From: Armatimonadota bacterium
GTDB lineage: Bacteria; Armatimonadota; Hebobacteria; GCA-020354555; CP070648
Length of the DNA stretch: 45,351 nt
Direction of reading: 5' to 3'
Assembly: GCA_020354555.1 (NCBI GenBank)
Contig: CP070648.1
Span: 3,691,257-3,736,607, forward strand
Of the stretch, positions 8,943 through 18,698 are shown piece after piece. The first letter of the stretch is position 1, and each line of letters starts with the position of its first letter. The translations under genes and the position numbers were made by a program. A model generated the notes under the pieces. It was not told where the DNA came from. It saw nothing but the letters and a program-made list of their open reading frames with translations, and did no database searches.

Positions 8943-10100
8943 TCAGAGTTCCACGATCCTCATGAACTTCTTGGATAGCTTCTCCACACCGGTCTTGGTA
9001 ATGCGCACGCCGTTCTCCCACCGTAAGCCGAAGTCCTCGCCTTGGAAGAACGTATCCACCTGGAAAGTCATGCCCTGCTTGAGCCTGTAGGTCGAGGTGG
9101 ACTCCATCCAGGGGCGCTCGACTTCCATCATGCCGATGCCGTGGCACGGGCCGTACAGCATGTTTGCCTTGAAGCCGCGCTGCTCGACGAAGGCCTCGTA
9201 TTCGGCAACTACTCGCGAGGCAGGCTTGCCCGCTTTGAGCAGCTCCATGGTCTTGAAATGCGCTTCGAGGCCGAATTCCACCAGGCGCCGCTTCGCGGAC
9301 GGAAGCGTGCCGAAGAAGACCGGAAGGCCCACGCTCGACGCGTATCCGCCGACGCGGGCGCCGATGTCGAGTTGGATGACCTCGCGGCGCTTAATCTTGT
9401 TGTGTGTCGGGCGGGAGATCGCGTGCCGCGTCGCGGGGCCGCAGAAGCAGTACAAAGCATGGCCTTCGTACTCGGCGCCGTGCCGGTAGATCTCGCGCTG
9501 CGCGATGCCGATGACCTGAAGTTCCGTCATGCCCGGCCTGATCTCACCGAGGACCGCGTCAATCGCTTTCTCGCTGACCTGGAACGCTTTCCTCATGAGC
9601 GCGATCTCGCTCGGGCTCTTGACGATGCGCAGGTTGATGAGCGTATCGTCAGCCCTAATCAGTTCGACTCGCGGCAACTCATTGCGCAGGCTCTCATAGA
9701 CCGGCAGCGGCATGATCGAATAGCCGACCAGGCCGAGCTTCTTGAGTCTCCGGCGCGGCATCGCCTTTCTGACAATCTGCTTGAAGCTGGCGACGGGAAT
9801 CCCCGGGTAGTCGGGATCGGCCGATTCCCGGTACTCGATCATCAGCTCTGTCCATCGAATCTTGCTGCGGGCCTCGGCGTAGGCGCCACTCTCAGGGCCG
9901 ATGATGAGCACCGGCGTGCCCGTCGCAGGCACGAACACCCCCGCGCTCTCGAAGGTCGGCCAATACTCGGAAAGGTATCGCACGTTCGCGAAATCCGCCT
10001 CATTGGAGTGCACCAGCGCCGCATCCAGGCCGGCCGCGCGGAGGTTGCGCTGGAACTTCTTCATCCGGTCGCCGTACTCGTGGTCAGGAATCGCCCGCAT
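8943..10100 (-). CDS. M24 family (creatinase / Xaa-Pro peptidase-like) protein
   Basis: 385 residues. The ATG at 10100 follows AAAGGAG at seven bases and sits two bases past the end of the deacetylase gene, so the two are translationally coupled. The N-terminal domain (MKKFQRNLRAAGLDAALVHS, VRYLSEYWPTFESAG) and the C-terminal pita-bread domain (RIVKSPSEIALMRKAF, IQLDIGARVGGYASSVG, CHGIGMMEVERP, VDTFFQGEDFGLRWENGVRI) are both complete. Of the five metal ligands of M24 peptidases only the first Asp and the His are clear. The second Asp is Ser, one Glu is Asp, and the last Glu is not in its usual place. This resembles creatinase-type members that hydrolyse small C-N compounds without metal. The substrate is unknown. 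Confidence 0.82.
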   Translation of the reverse strand: MRAIPDHEYGDRMKKFQRNLRAAGLDAALVHSNEADFANVRYLSEYWPTFESAGVFVPATGTPVLIIGPESGAYAEARSKIRWTELMIEYRESADPDYPGIPVASFKQIVRKAMPRRRLKKLGLVGYSIMPLPVYESLRNELPRVELIRADDTLINLRIVKSPSEIALMRKAFQVSEKAIDAVLGEIRPGMTELQVIGIAQREIYRHGAEYEGHALYCFCGPATRHAISRPTHNKIKRREVIQLDIGARVGGYASSVGLPVFFGTLPSAKRRLVEFGLEAHFKTMELLKAGKPASRVVAEYEAFVEQRGFKANMLYGPCHGIGMMEVERPWMESTSTYRLKQGMTFQVDTFFQGEDFGLRWENGVRITKTGVEKLSKKFMRIVEL

Positions 10101-10101
10101 C

Positions 10102-10986
10102 TCATAGCTCCTTTGCAGCGTGCTGTGCCTGAAGAAACTGCGCTCCGCGCTCGAGCAGCTCGCCAATCAGCGCGTCCAACTGCTCCGCCGCGTACGGGCC
10201 GCAGTTCCGGACGATGAATGGGTCGGGCAGAACGCTCCCCTCGCCGAAGCGGATCTCTGTCTCCGGCATCGGGTGCAGTTCCCAGGGGTGAAAGTAGAAG
10301 CACAGGAACGGCTCGACCGCTTGGGCTCGACAGTAGCCGACATAGCCGTCAATGTGTCGCAGCAGCGCCTCCGCGCTTTCCGTGCGGAAGAGCGGCCACT
10401 GATCCCGGTCGCGACCGAAGGGGTCTTGCGACGTCATCGAGAGATCCGCGAAGTTGGGCAGTTCCACGATTCGCAGGTCACCCTCCTGAGTCCAGTCATC
10501 CCGGCTCGGGTGATATGGCCTCAGGCGCTCGCGGAAGTAGTACATCGGGTACGATGCGTCCGCGACGTAGCACAGAGACTCCAAGGCATTGACGACCGCG
10601 GTCGACCCGAACAGGCGCGGGCAGCGGAACGACACGGGACGGACGCCGGCCACCTGCTCAATGCAGTCGGTGCACCGGCGCAAGCGGTTGGGCACCTCCT
10701 CCGGCAGGATCGGCATCATGCCGGGGATATCGAACAGCGCATCGCCGATCGTCTCGTGGAACAGCGTGTGCGCGCCAATCTCGTGTCCTCGCTGCTTGAC
10801 CGCCCGCACCACCTCAGGATGTTTCGTGACACTGTCGCCGGTGAAGAAGAAGGTAGCGCTGATGCCATGGCGCTCGAGGATATCGAGAATGATCGGGGTG
10901 CCGTTGACCAGCCCCTCGTAAAACGGCGTCCAGCTTCCAATGTCGGTCTCCATGTCGAAGCCGAGCACCACCGTGAGCTTGCTCAT
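10102..10986 (-). CDS. NodB-type polysaccharide deacetylase family protein
   Basis: 294 residues, no signal peptide. Motifs of carbohydrate esterase family 4-like proteins are present: LGFDMETD in place of the usual TFDDG, ATFFFTGD, and the metal-binding GHEIGAHT with a following HE. SFRCPRLFG and FYFHPWELHP correspond to the later motifs. The modified first motif is typical of the cytosolic allantoinase/PuuE-like and peptidoglycan-deacetylase-like branch rather than chitin deacetylases. The gene lies one base after the TIM-barrel gene stop and directly before the creatinase-like gene, so the products may act on one nitrogen-containing compound or amino sugar. Confidence 0.82.
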   Translation of the reverse strand: MSKLTVVLGFDMETDIGSWTPFYEGLVNGTPIILDILERHGISATFFFTGDSVTKHPEVVRAVKQRGHEIGAHTLFHETIGDALFDIPGMMPILPEEVPNRLRRCTDCIEQVAGVRPVSFRCPRLFGSTAVVNALESLCYVADASYPMYYFRERLRPYHPSRDDWTQEGDLRIVELPNFADLSMTSQDPFGRDRDQWPLFRTESAEALLRHIDGYVGYCRAQAVEPFLCFYFHPWELHPMPETEIRFGEGSVLPDPFIVRNCGPYAAEQLDALIGELLERGAQFLQAQHAAKEL

Positions 10987-10987
10987 G

Positions 10988-13252
10988 TCACATCACCCCG
11001 TGTTTCGCCCGCTGCTGCGGCATCCAGCGCGCGAGCAGATCGCGGCAGTTGACGATCTTCTCCGCGAGATCAACCGCGATGTAGAAGTACTGACACGCCG
11101 CCTCGAACCCAATGCGCGAGTCGCGGCTTTGAAGCGCGTGCAGGCGGGTGGCCAGGGCGATCTCGCTGTGGAGCACCTCGTCAAGCGTGGCGATCAGCGC
11201 GCGCGCTTCGTCCGGCGTGCTCCCGTCGTCGAGCTGGCGCCGCGCCATGACGAATCGGACCTGGTTGTACACGCTGCGAAGATGAATGGCGCACGCCTCG
11301 ACGATGCCCGTTTCCTCGTCCAAGGCGCGCGCTGCGATCGGGTCGAGGCTCAACTCGGCACCCCGCTCCTTCAATGCCGCCAGGGCGTGGTCAAACCCGT
11401 CGGCGACCTTCTTGAATTGCGCGGCGAACGCTGCGGGCGGGTAGATGGTTCGCCACGCTTCGAGGTCGTCAACCGGATGGGCGAAGGCCATAGTACCCAC
11501 GCCCTCATACCCGGTCGCTTCCCCCCACAGCAGATTGGCGGGCCCCATGTGCACTGGGCTCTGGTAGAGGGATGCGCAGGCGAACGGGTACTCCCTGAAC
11601 GCGGCGCTCAGTGCGCTCCACGCCTCGACAACGGCGGGCGCGGCGGCGCCGAAACGTCGCCTGGCGACGCCTTCCATGGCCGCTTCGACAGACGGTCTCC
11701 GCGCTTCACCGATCGCGATGATCGCCTCGAGGTTCGGCGAGGGATACCCTCCGAGCGTCCAGCTCAACATCAGGCCGTCCACATCGGCATGGCGCAGGTT
11801 CGCCGCATGCTGAGCGACGTTCGCCACCACAGGGATGTAGGGTACTGCGGCCAATTCCCAAGTGCTGCTCGCCGTGATGCGAGCGACGGTCTTCAGCCCT
11901 CGGTCTTTGGCGAGCTTCCAGTGGCGCGTAGCGCGCGGCCCCGGCCCGATCACCGACAGCGAATACTCGCCGACCTCGCTCTCGACGCCGCCGCGGTTGA
12001 TGGGCATACTCCATTCGCTGACGCTCATGAACCAGGCGTCGGGAGGCAGGCGCTGGATGATCCCCGGCGCCCATTCATCCCGCCACCCCCAATCCCACAC
12101 GATCAGCTTGCACTCGCTGCCGGCCTCGCGTATCCCCTCGTGCAGCACGGCATTGACTTCGGCGATGACCTCTTGCGGCGAGCGCTTGCCGCAGCGCGGG
12201 CATTCGTTTCCGGTGTCATGCGACCAGCAGTTGGTGTAGCTTTCCGAGGCGGTGATGGTGAACACGCCGGCGAGGTCGGGCACCGCTGCGCAGAGATAGG
12301 CCATGCCGTCACGCAGGTAACTGTGGACCTCGGGGACGCTGGTGCAAAGCGTCGCTAGTTGGCCGCGCAAGACTCCGACATCCTCGATGCCCTTCAGTTC
12401 CGGATGCTCGTCGAAGAAAGCCAGCGGCATGGGCCTCGGCTCGTTGAGATAGATATACACGCCGATGCCGTGTCGCTTCGCCCGCGCCACGAGCGCGCGC
12501 AGATTGCGTATGTATTCCTCGCGGTGCGCACCGAGTCGCTCATCCCACGGGAACGGCGCCAAGTGATACAGCGGCTCGTGCAGCCACACCCCGTCGACGC
12601 CCGCCGCGGCGAGCTGCGCGAGGTATCCCTCGGGATAGCAATCCTCGTCGCTCGACAGCGCGTTGCGGAAAGACCCGAAGTACGAGTAGCAGAAACGCGG
12701 AACGAACGCGCTGCGACGGGTCGGAGATGCAGACGCCGGGGCTTCGGATAGGCGCCCGATAAAGGACAGGAGCGGGTCGCGAGCCCGGTCGAAGTCGGCG
12801 CCCAGGTCGCTGCGCGCCGCGGCGCCGATGGCGAGGGCGCGCGCTCTGGCCTCGGCGGTGGGCGGCTCGTAGCGGAGTCGGTCAATCCGCGGCTTGTAGT
12901 TGCCCATCCACCAGAACAACCCGTCGCCCTCGCGCAGGACGAAGTCCATTTTCTCGACCGTCCATCCGAGCAGCTCGATTAGTTGTTCGTATGGCAGCAG
13001 ATGCCAGTTGCGACGAATGATCGTCACGTAGGTGCGGCGCTGCTGGTCTTCCGTGATCTCGGGCTGCTGCGACAGGCCCAGGAGGCCCGCAATTTCGCAT
13101 ATCTGCTCCGGCTGCGCGCCGATTACACCGGCGAGCCGTTCTGCGGGTATCAGTTGCCAGTTGCGCCAAACGAATGCATGCAGCCGATCCGGGAAATGAG
13201 GGCAGGCGACGGGGTCGGGCGCTGAGCCCATCGGCAGTTGACTGACATCCAT
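10988..13252 (-). CDS. Large glycoside-hydrolase-like TIM-barrel protein of unknown family
   Basis: About 754 residues. GGGGAG lies eight bases before the ATG at 13252; a GTG two codons earlier (13258) overlaps the upstream stop but is too close to that site. Residues ~15-115 carry two related helical segments, each with an RNW-(Q/H)-LxP core (WRNWQLIPAERLAGVIG and RRNWHLLPYEQLIELLGW), like a small repeat domain. The central part is a glycosidase-like barrel: GVDGVWLHEPLYHL, RHGIGVYIYLNEPRP, GVFTITASESYTNCW, LIVWDWGWRDEWAPG, VDGLMLSW. The C-terminal ~180 residues are helical. A CPRCG motif near residue 350 may hold a metal. No signal peptide. It resembles GH20/DUF4838-like barrels in organisation, but I cannot assign a family. 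Confidence 0.7.
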   Translation of the reverse strand: MDVSQLPMGSAPDPVACPHFPDRLHAFVWRNWQLIPAERLAGVIGAQPEQICEIAGLLGLSQQPEITEDQQRRTYVTIIRRNWHLLPYEQLIELLGWTVEKMDFVLREGDGLFWWMGNYKPRIDRLRYEPPTAEARARALAIGAAARSDLGADFDRARDPLLSFIGRLSEAPASASPTRRSAFVPRFCYSYFGSFRNALSSDEDCYPEGYLAQLAAAGVDGVWLHEPLYHLAPFPWDERLGAHREEYIRNLRALVARAKRHGIGVYIYLNEPRPMPLAFFDEHPELKGIEDVGVLRGQLATLCTSVPEVHSYLRDGMAYLCAAVPDLAGVFTITASESYTNCWSHDTGNECPRCGKRSPQEVIAEVNAVLHEGIREAGSECKLIVWDWGWRDEWAPGIIQRLPPDAWFMSVSEWSMPINRGGVESEVGEYSLSVIGPGPRATRHWKLAKDRGLKTVARITASSTWELAAVPYIPVVANVAQHAANLRHADVDGLMLSWTLGGYPSPNLEAIIAIGEARRPSVEAAMEGVARRRFGAAAPAVVEAWSALSAAFREYPFACASLYQSPVHMGPANLLWGEATGYEGVGTMAFAHPVDDLEAWRTIYPPAAFAAQFKKVADGFDHALAALKERGAELSLDPIAARALDEETGIVEACAIHLRSVYNQVRFVMARRQLDDGSTPDEARALIATLDEVLHSEIALATRLHALQSRDSRIGFEAACQYFYIAVDLAEKIVNCRDLLARWMPQQRAKHGVM

Positions 13253-13254
13253 CG

Positions 13255-15363
13255 TCACTGCTCCCCGCCGCTCGCTGGAGACGACGCTTCGATCACGATC
13301 GCAGCGTAGGCCTGCACAACCGCTACGTGGGCTACAAGTTTGTCGCCGTCTGCTCGCGCTTTCACATCGGCACCGCGGGCTGTCACCACGGAGTTGTGAT
13401 AGGGCTTGTCAATAGTCACCTCGATATCGTGTACCGGGATGATCTCCGTGATCTGGCGCGCGTCGGTGGGCAAGGTCCACGCGACGGTCCTATTGGCCAG
13501 GTGGATGATGGTCCTCTCGGGAGTGGTCTGCCGCCAAACGGTAACCTCGACTGTGCGCGGCGCTTGCACCGCGACCTGTCGCGCGGGAAGGATTGCGTCG
13601 AGCAACTCCGCCATCCAGGCGCCGATGTGCTCATCGCCGTGCATTGAGAAATAGCGACCGATGTCAAAGGCGACGTAGCAGGTCTCACCCTCGCCGAAGG
13701 AGCCAACCACGACCACGGGCCAGTCGCTGACCTGTACCGGCAAGGGATCCTTGGTGCCCGCAACCGAGCCGGCAGGATCCACATCGACGCGATGGGCTAT
13801 GGTCTTCCCCCGACTCGCAACCTGCTGGAAGACGCCTGACGCCGGTTCCGCCTCGTCGGGCCGCTGCACCGCGAAGTGGCCGGCGACCGAACCTCGCCAC
13901 GATATCCCCAGGGCATCCGCCAGGGCGAAATCGGTGCGCCTGCCGCCCCTGCCATCCCACAGCGACGTCTCGGCCGTAGCCAGTACCCGGCCGCCGCGGC
14001 GGACATAGTCGCGAAGTGCCCGACAGACCCGGTCGCTGAGGTTCGCGGAGTTGGGGAGGATCACCAGGTCATACTGCTTCAGGTCAGCCCCGTCGCCGAT
14101 GCGTTCGGCCGCGACTATATCATAGGGCAGATGCTCCTCGATCAGAAGACGCGCCCAACCGCTGAACTCCTCCAGCCACTGTTGATCGCCCGCGCCGAAG
14201 TACTTGCGCGTAGCCCAGGAGAAGACGAGGGCGATCTTGGCCGCCGAGACTGCGTTGTCGTCGAGGTCCGCATCGCGCATGTAGAAGTCGAAACCGTGCC
14301 TCACGTTCGCGAGCATCTTCGGTGAGGTCGTGGTGTCGGGACGGGTGCCCACGCCGCAGGGACCGAACGCCTTGCAGCCATTGGCCTTGCAGGCTGCGGC
14401 GAAGACCTCCCACAGCACCTGCGAGATCGGCCAATGGGCATAGTGTATGGGATGCTGGGTCGGGATGATCCATGCCGGCTTGCCGACGGCATGCTGCCAG
14501 CGCACATTGATGCTGGTGGAGTTGAGGTCGCTGCACGGAGCAAGGAAGCGGTCGAAACACTCCGAGAGAAAGACATCCAGAGAGTCCAACCACGCTTCAT
14601 CCTGTCCCCAGATGGCGGCCACGTAGAGCGGAGCGAAAGGATTATGTGCCGCCACGATCCCTCGTTCGCGGAGCACGGCGGACACGTTCGACAGCACCGC
14701 CGCGCTGCGCCCGCAGCGCCAATCGATAAACTCCACCCAGTGCTCGCGTATGACCTCGCGCGTGATGTCCGCGGTGCCGCAGATCCGCTCCAGCGTCGGG
14801 CGGCAGTAATCGCACACGCAGACGTCGCCGTTGCTGAACATGTCGAGGTGGAAGCCGTCCGGGTGATACCGGTCGACGATTTCACGCGCAATGCTCGCGA
14901 CTTGCTCGGCGCGCGGCGAGTTGATGCAGGGCACTTGCCACGCGCCCCCGGGCAGGGCTTGCACCCGTCCGTTGGGGTGTGACGGATCGGCCCAGCTTGC
15001 TGACTGCTGCGGGGCGCGGACTGCGGCCTGGTGGCATCCCAGCGGCACCATGTTCCATTCCGGGTGCTTCGAATCGAGCCAGTTGATATAGAGGATAACC
15101 CGCTTGTCGTGCGCGCGGAGGCGGGTGACGAGGTCGCCGACATAGTCCCTGCCCCCCAAGTTGGGATGCTGCGGCAGGATCGCGCTCGGGTAGTAAGCGA
15201 TGCCATACTGGTTGGCTGCATACACCGTAACGATATCCACGCCCACACCGACAAGCTCCGCTGCGATGCGGTCGGGATCGTATCTCGCGAACGCGGTCTC
15301 CTGTTCGTTGAGGGCATATTGATCGTACCAGTAGAGGCGACTACGTTGGTTGACCCAGTCCAT
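13255..15363 (-). CDS. Glycoside-hydrolase-like protein with beta-galactosidase trimerisation-like domain
   Basis: 702 residues, ATG with GGGAGT upstream, no signal peptide. Residues ~1-370 look like a GH29/GH42-type barrel: RLYWYDQYALNEQETAF, VDIVTVYAANQYG, RVILYINWLDSKHPEW, DGFHLDMFSNGDVCVCDYC, VFLSECFDRF. A flavodoxin-like domain (YDIVAAERIGDGADLKQYDLVILPNSANL, YVRRGGRVLATAE) resembles the trimerisation domain of GH42 beta-galactosidases. A small beta domain ends the protein. The CVCDYC cluster is common in unassigned relatives from environmental bacteria. Its stop overlaps the start region of the next gene, so the two are probably co-translated. Substrate not visible. Confidence 0.72.
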   Translation of the reverse strand: MDWVNQRSRLYWYDQYALNEQETAFARYDPDRIAAELVGVGVDIVTVYAANQYGIAYYPSAILPQHPNLGGRDYVGDLVTRLRAHDKRVILYINWLDSKHPEWNMVPLGCHQAAVRAPQQSASWADPSHPNGRVQALPGGAWQVPCINSPRAEQVASIAREIVDRYHPDGFHLDMFSNGDVCVCDYCRPTLERICGTADITREVIREHWVEFIDWRCGRSAAVLSNVSAVLRERGIVAAHNPFAPLYVAAIWGQDEAWLDSLDVFLSECFDRFLAPCSDLNSTSINVRWQHAVGKPAWIIPTQHPIHYAHWPISQVLWEVFAAACKANGCKAFGPCGVGTRPDTTTSPKMLANVRHGFDFYMRDADLDDNAVSAAKIALVFSWATRKYFGAGDQQWLEEFSGWARLLIEEHLPYDIVAAERIGDGADLKQYDLVILPNSANLSDRVCRALRDYVRRGGRVLATAETSLWDGRGGRRTDFALADALGISWRGSVAGHFAVQRPDEAEPASGVFQQVASRGKTIAHRVDVDPAGSVAGTKDPLPVQVSDWPVVVVGSFGEGETCYVAFDIGRYFSMHGDEHIGAWMAELLDAILPARQVAVQAPRTVEVTVWRQTTPERTIIHLANRTVAWTLPTDARQITEIIPVHDIEVTIDKPYHNSVVTARGADVKARADGDKLVAHVAVVQAYAAIVIEASSPASGGEQ

Positions 15364-15479
15364 GGTGAGGACTCCCGTGGATTCCTGCAGGCGGCCCGAA
15401 CCGCCCTTACGAGTTCGCCGCCCGGCCGCTGCTGGTCGTGAGCCTGTCCGCGAGCGCCAGGGGTGTGGACATCCTCTCC

Positions 15480-16652
15480 CTAGACGTCCGAGCGCAACAT
15501 CTCGTCGATCCTGGGGCTCATCGGTACCGCGCTCTGTTCGGTTATCTCGTAGCCCGTCTCGATTCGCACGCCATCAAACTCAGGGTGGCCGAAGAAACTG
15601 ATGTCCACGCACACGGTCATGCCGGCCTCGAGCATATCGTTGCTGTTCGGCCCAAAGAACGGAGATTCGGCCTCATGCAGGCCGATGGTGTGGGCAAACG
15701 GGCACACCAGGTACTGCGAGAAGCCGTGCTTGGCGAAATAGGCCCGCGCTGGGGCATCAATCTCCTTGCCGCGTTTCCCCACCACAAGCTGTTCCTTCGT
15801 GAGACGAAACGCTTCTCTCAGGTGCCGGACGCATTCCTTCTGACTTGCGGTGTATGCTCCCGATACCGGCAGTACATCCCCCACCACGCCCGCGTATCCG
15901 GCCACCTTGGGCGCAATGCCGATCATCACCATCTCGCCGGCCTCGAGTTGCTTGGAACTGGCGGTGGGCACCACCGCGTTGGACCGTTTGCCGCTGCCAA
16001 CGATGGCGCTGAAGCCGAAGCCGCTCGCGCCCCGGCTGCGTGCCGCGTATTCCCCCGCCGCCGCCACCTCGATCTCTGAAACGCCCGCCGCGATCGCCGC
16101 TTTCATCGCATCGTAGCAGCAGTCCGCGAGTGCGAACGCCTCCCGGATTCGCTCCCGTTCCCATGCAGACTTGACATACCGGAGTGCGACGAACTCGTCG
16201 GTGATGTCAACCAGTTCGACGTTCGCGAAACCTTCGACGATCTGGCGGTAACAATCCGCCGGCATGCGCCCCGCGCCCACCACACCAACCCGGTTGATCT
16301 TCCCCAGCCTGGATTGCAGCTCCGCAAAGAGAGCGCGGAAATCCGTGATCTGGGCGTTGGGATACTCCTCGTCGGGCACCATGAACACCGGGAAATTGCG
16401 GGTCTCGGGGATCGCGCTGTCGAGTTTGGCGAACGGTTCGCTCTCGGGGCCGCCCAGGATCATGGGTTCGCCGACCGCCGTAACGAGCACCGCGCCGCTC
16501 TCGAACTGAGGGCACCAGCCGGTGAGATACCAGCCGTTGCCGATGTTGAACTCGTCGTAGTAGACAAGAGCCGCCTGCAGGCTCTTGGCGCTCATGATCT
16601 CTCTCACTCGGCCGAGGCGAACGTCTCTCTCCTGCTTTGACAAGTAGCCCAT
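15480..16652 (-). CDS. M24 family (creatinase-like) protein, second copy
   Basis: 390 residues. The ATG at 16652 (MGYLSKQERDVRLGRVREIM) follows GGAGG at about nine bases; the longer frame upstream is basic and unlike the family. The two-domain creatinase layout is clear: LVYYDEFNIGNGWYLTGW and LRYVKSAWERERIREAFALAD, then VMIGIAPKVAGYAGVVGDVLP, CPFAHTIGLHEAESP, CVDISFFGHPEFDGVRIETGYEIT. The first two metal-ligand Asp positions are replaced (IGIAPKVAGYAGVV), while the His region and a late Glu (GVRIE) remain. A metal-free hydrolase is more likely than a peptidase. It shares the operon direction of the glycosidase genes and is clearly related to the M24 gene at 8943-10100. Confidence 0.8.
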   Translation of the reverse strand: MGYLSKQERDVRLGRVREIMSAKSLQAALVYYDEFNIGNGWYLTGWCPQFESGAVLVTAVGEPMILGGPESEPFAKLDSAIPETRNFPVFMVPDEEYPNAQITDFRALFAELQSRLGKINRVGVVGAGRMPADCYRQIVEGFANVELVDITDEFVALRYVKSAWERERIREAFALADCCYDAMKAAIAAGVSEIEVAAAGEYAARSRGASGFGFSAIVGSGKRSNAVVPTASSKQLEAGEMVMIGIAPKVAGYAGVVGDVLPVSGAYTASQKECVRHLREAFRLTKEQLVVGKRGKEIDAPARAYFAKHGFSQYLVCPFAHTIGLHEAESPFFGPNSNDMLEAGMTVCVDISFFGHPEFDGVRIETGYEITEQSAVPMSPRIDEMLRSDV

Positions 16653-16905
16653 GTGGCCTGGCCTCCGTTTCTCACACGCGCTGGCGAGATTCCGCTTCGC
16701 GCCGGCCGCTGTCGTTCCGACGCGCATCTGACCCAGCTCGGCGGCTGCAGGATCGATTAGATCAAATAGGTGTCCGGAACGGAGTCAAGCAGGGCCACCG
16801 CGCTATCCCAGACGCGCGTGAGGCCCCGCAGCATTCCGACGCCGGTTCACCGCGCGACATGGATTGGTGTGCCGGGTTGGGGATCGCGCGGGCGGCTTCC
16901 GCGGT

Positions 16906-17898
16906 CTATTGTTCGACGATCGTCTCGTCCACCGCGGTACCGAAATGCCGGCCGCCCTTCTCCAGGTGCGCCAGCACCTGATCGCCGACCTGCAGCTCCG
17001 CCACCGAGACCGCCTCGCCCTCGGGCGTGGTCAGCCTGATCGTCTCCGCGTTCTGGAGCACGAGCGAAATCGTCTCGCCCGCCGCTTCGGCCTCGACCAA
17101 CAGCAGCGGCCGGCGCTCGATCTTGTTTCGTCCGACATAGGCGACCGAGGTCTCCCCAGTGGCACGGACGAGCAGCACCTCGTCCCCCGCCTTCAGTTCG
17201 CTGAGATACCTGGTTGCACCGTCCGGCAGGTAGACATAGGCGTGAATCGCCCCCGCGTTTACGCGAAACGGGCGCGCCGCAACGTAGGGCGTCTCCAGGC
17301 TCTCGGAATGCACCAGCAGGAACCCGCGCCCGCTGTTGCCGACGAGCATCCCTTCGCCGCGCCCCATTTGGGTGCACGTATCAACGCACGAGCGATCACC
17401 CATGCCCAGCGGCCGTACCGACGTCACCGTCGCCGCGACGAGTTCGACCGTGGGGGATATGGAATGTACCAACTCGACCGTCTCTCGGATCGCCTCGGCG
17501 GAGCGCGATTCGAGTACCACCCCGTCCACGCCCTTCTCCAGCACCGCGATGACGAGCCGCGCTTCCGGGGCGCTGCCGATCTCCGCCATCAGATTGCCGC
17601 GTCGCGCGATCAGGTTCTCCAGGGGGATCACCGTCCAGTCGCTCGTCTTGAGCACCACGGTCTTGTCGAGGTGCGTCGCGGCGGCGGCCTCCTCATCGGC
17701 CTTGTCGCGAATCTCCATCCAGAAGACATCCGTGCCCGGAACGATATCGCCGTCCGGCGCTACCGTGGGCAGTGCCCCCAGCGCTTTCATCTTCGGGGTG
17801 TCACCGGCCGCGAGGACGACCGCGTCCGCCCCGCTCTCGAGCGCCGCGCCTGCAAGCGCCTCGTCCCACGGATCGATCTTGACCCAGATGTGTTTCAT
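16906..17898 (-). CDS. aroB': 3-dehydroquinate synthase II (archaeal type)
   Basis: 330 residues, matching full-length archaeal-type DHQ synthase II: N-terminal [27 protein letters not shown] in pieces, [30 protein letters not shown], and the signature [17 protein letters not shown] followed by [13 protein letters not shown] and [14 protein letters not shown]. It catalyses NAD-dependent oxidative deamination and cyclisation of 2-amino-3,7-dideoxy-D-threo-hept-6-ulosonate to 3-dehydroquinate. The start overlaps the stop of the ADTH synthase gene by four bases (ATGA), so the two enzymes of this alternative entry into aromatic biosynthesis are made together. Known mainly from archaea, with scattered bacterial occurrence. 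Confidence 0.93.
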   Translation of the reverse strand: MKHIWVKIDPWDEALAGAALESGADAVVLAAGDTPKMKALGALPTVAPDGDIVPGTDVFWMEIRDKADEEAAAATHLDKTVVLKTSDWTVIPLENLIARRGNLMAEIGSAPEARLVIAVLEKGVDGVVLESRSAEAIRETVELVHSISPTVELVAATVTSVRPLGMGDRSCVDTCTQMGRGEGMLVGNSGRGFLLVHSESLETPYVAARPFRVNAGAIHAYVYLPDGATRYLSELKAGDEVLLVRATGETSVAYVGRNKIERRPLLLVEAEAAGETISLVLQNAETIRLTTPEGEAVSVAELQVGDQVLAHLEKGGRHFGTAVDETIVEQ

Positions 17899-18698
17899 CG
17901 GCGCGATTCCAGATACTTCTTGCTTTCCGCGGCCGTCGCCCCTTCATGCACTATCATGCTGATCGCGCGCACCATGCCCTCCGGATCGCGATGCTGAAAG
18001 GCGTTGCGCCCGATCGAAACGCCTCCCGCGCCCTCGACTTGGAGCGCGCCGGCGACCATTTGCAGCAGTTCTTCGTCGCTCCCCATCTTCTCGCCGCCGG
18101 CGATGACCACCGGCACCGGGCAGCCCTCCACTACTTCTCGGAAGGCATCGGGGGTGCCCGGGTAGTTGACCTTCACGATGTCCGCGCCCAACTCCGCGCC
18201 CACCCGGGCAGCGTGCTTGATGTGCGCGACGTCGTACTCGCTCTTGATCTTTGCCCCGCGGGTGTAAACCATCGCCACGAGCGGCATGCCCCACGTCATG
18301 CACGTGCCGGAGATCTCGCCGAAGTTCGCCAGCATTTCCGAGTCCGTGGCGGCGCCCAGGTTGACATGGATCGAGACCGCATCGGCGCCGAGCTTGATCG
18401 CCTCCTCCACGGTGCACACCTGCACTTTGGCGTGAGGGTCGGGGCTGAGCGTGGTGCCGGCCGAGAGGTGCACGATGAGCCCGACGTCCCGTCCGCCGCC
18501 GCGATGGCCCGCCGTCACCATCCCTTTGTGCATGAGAATGGCGTTGGCCCCCCCATTGACGATCTTGGTGACGGTATCGCGCATGTCTTCCAGCCCGGGG
18601 ATCGGTCCGACCGTCGTGCCGTGGTCCATCGGGACGATGACCGTGCGCTGGGTATCGCGGTTGATGATTCGTTCGATCCGGATTTGCTTACCGATCAT
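17895..18698 (-). CDS. aroA': 2-amino-3,7-dideoxy-D-threo-hept-6-ulosonate (ADTH) synthase
   Basis: 267 residues from the ATG at 18698, which has GAGGAGGG at a normal distance. Family of class I fructose-bisphosphate aldolase-like (DhnA) enzymes: [58 protein letters not shown] (Schiff-base lysine in VKVNY), PVVIAGGEK and [12 protein letters not shown]. It condenses aspartate semialdehyde with a ketose phosphate, the first step of the archaeal-type route to 3-dehydroquinate. The adjacent partner (DHQ synthase II) makes this assignment stronger than plain aldolase. Confidence 0.92.
   Translation of the reverse strand: MIGKQIRIERIINRDTQRTVIVPMDHGTTVGPIPGLEDMRDTVTKIVNGGANAILMHKGMVTAGHRGGGRDVGLIVHLSAGTTLSPDPHAKVQVCTVEEAIKLGADAVSIHVNLGAATDSEMLANFGEISGTCMTWGMPLVAMVYTRGAKIKSEYDVAHIKHAARVGAELGADIVKVNYPGTPDAFREVVEGCPVPVVIAGGEKMGSDEELLQMVAGALQVEGAGGVSIGRNAFQHRDPEGMVRAISMIVHEGATAAESKKYLESRR

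Noticed and set aside
10940-12358. Plus-strand frame of 472 codons over the deacetylase/TIM-barrel genes
   Set aside because: Shadow frame of the minus-strand genes, with no motif and unnatural composition.
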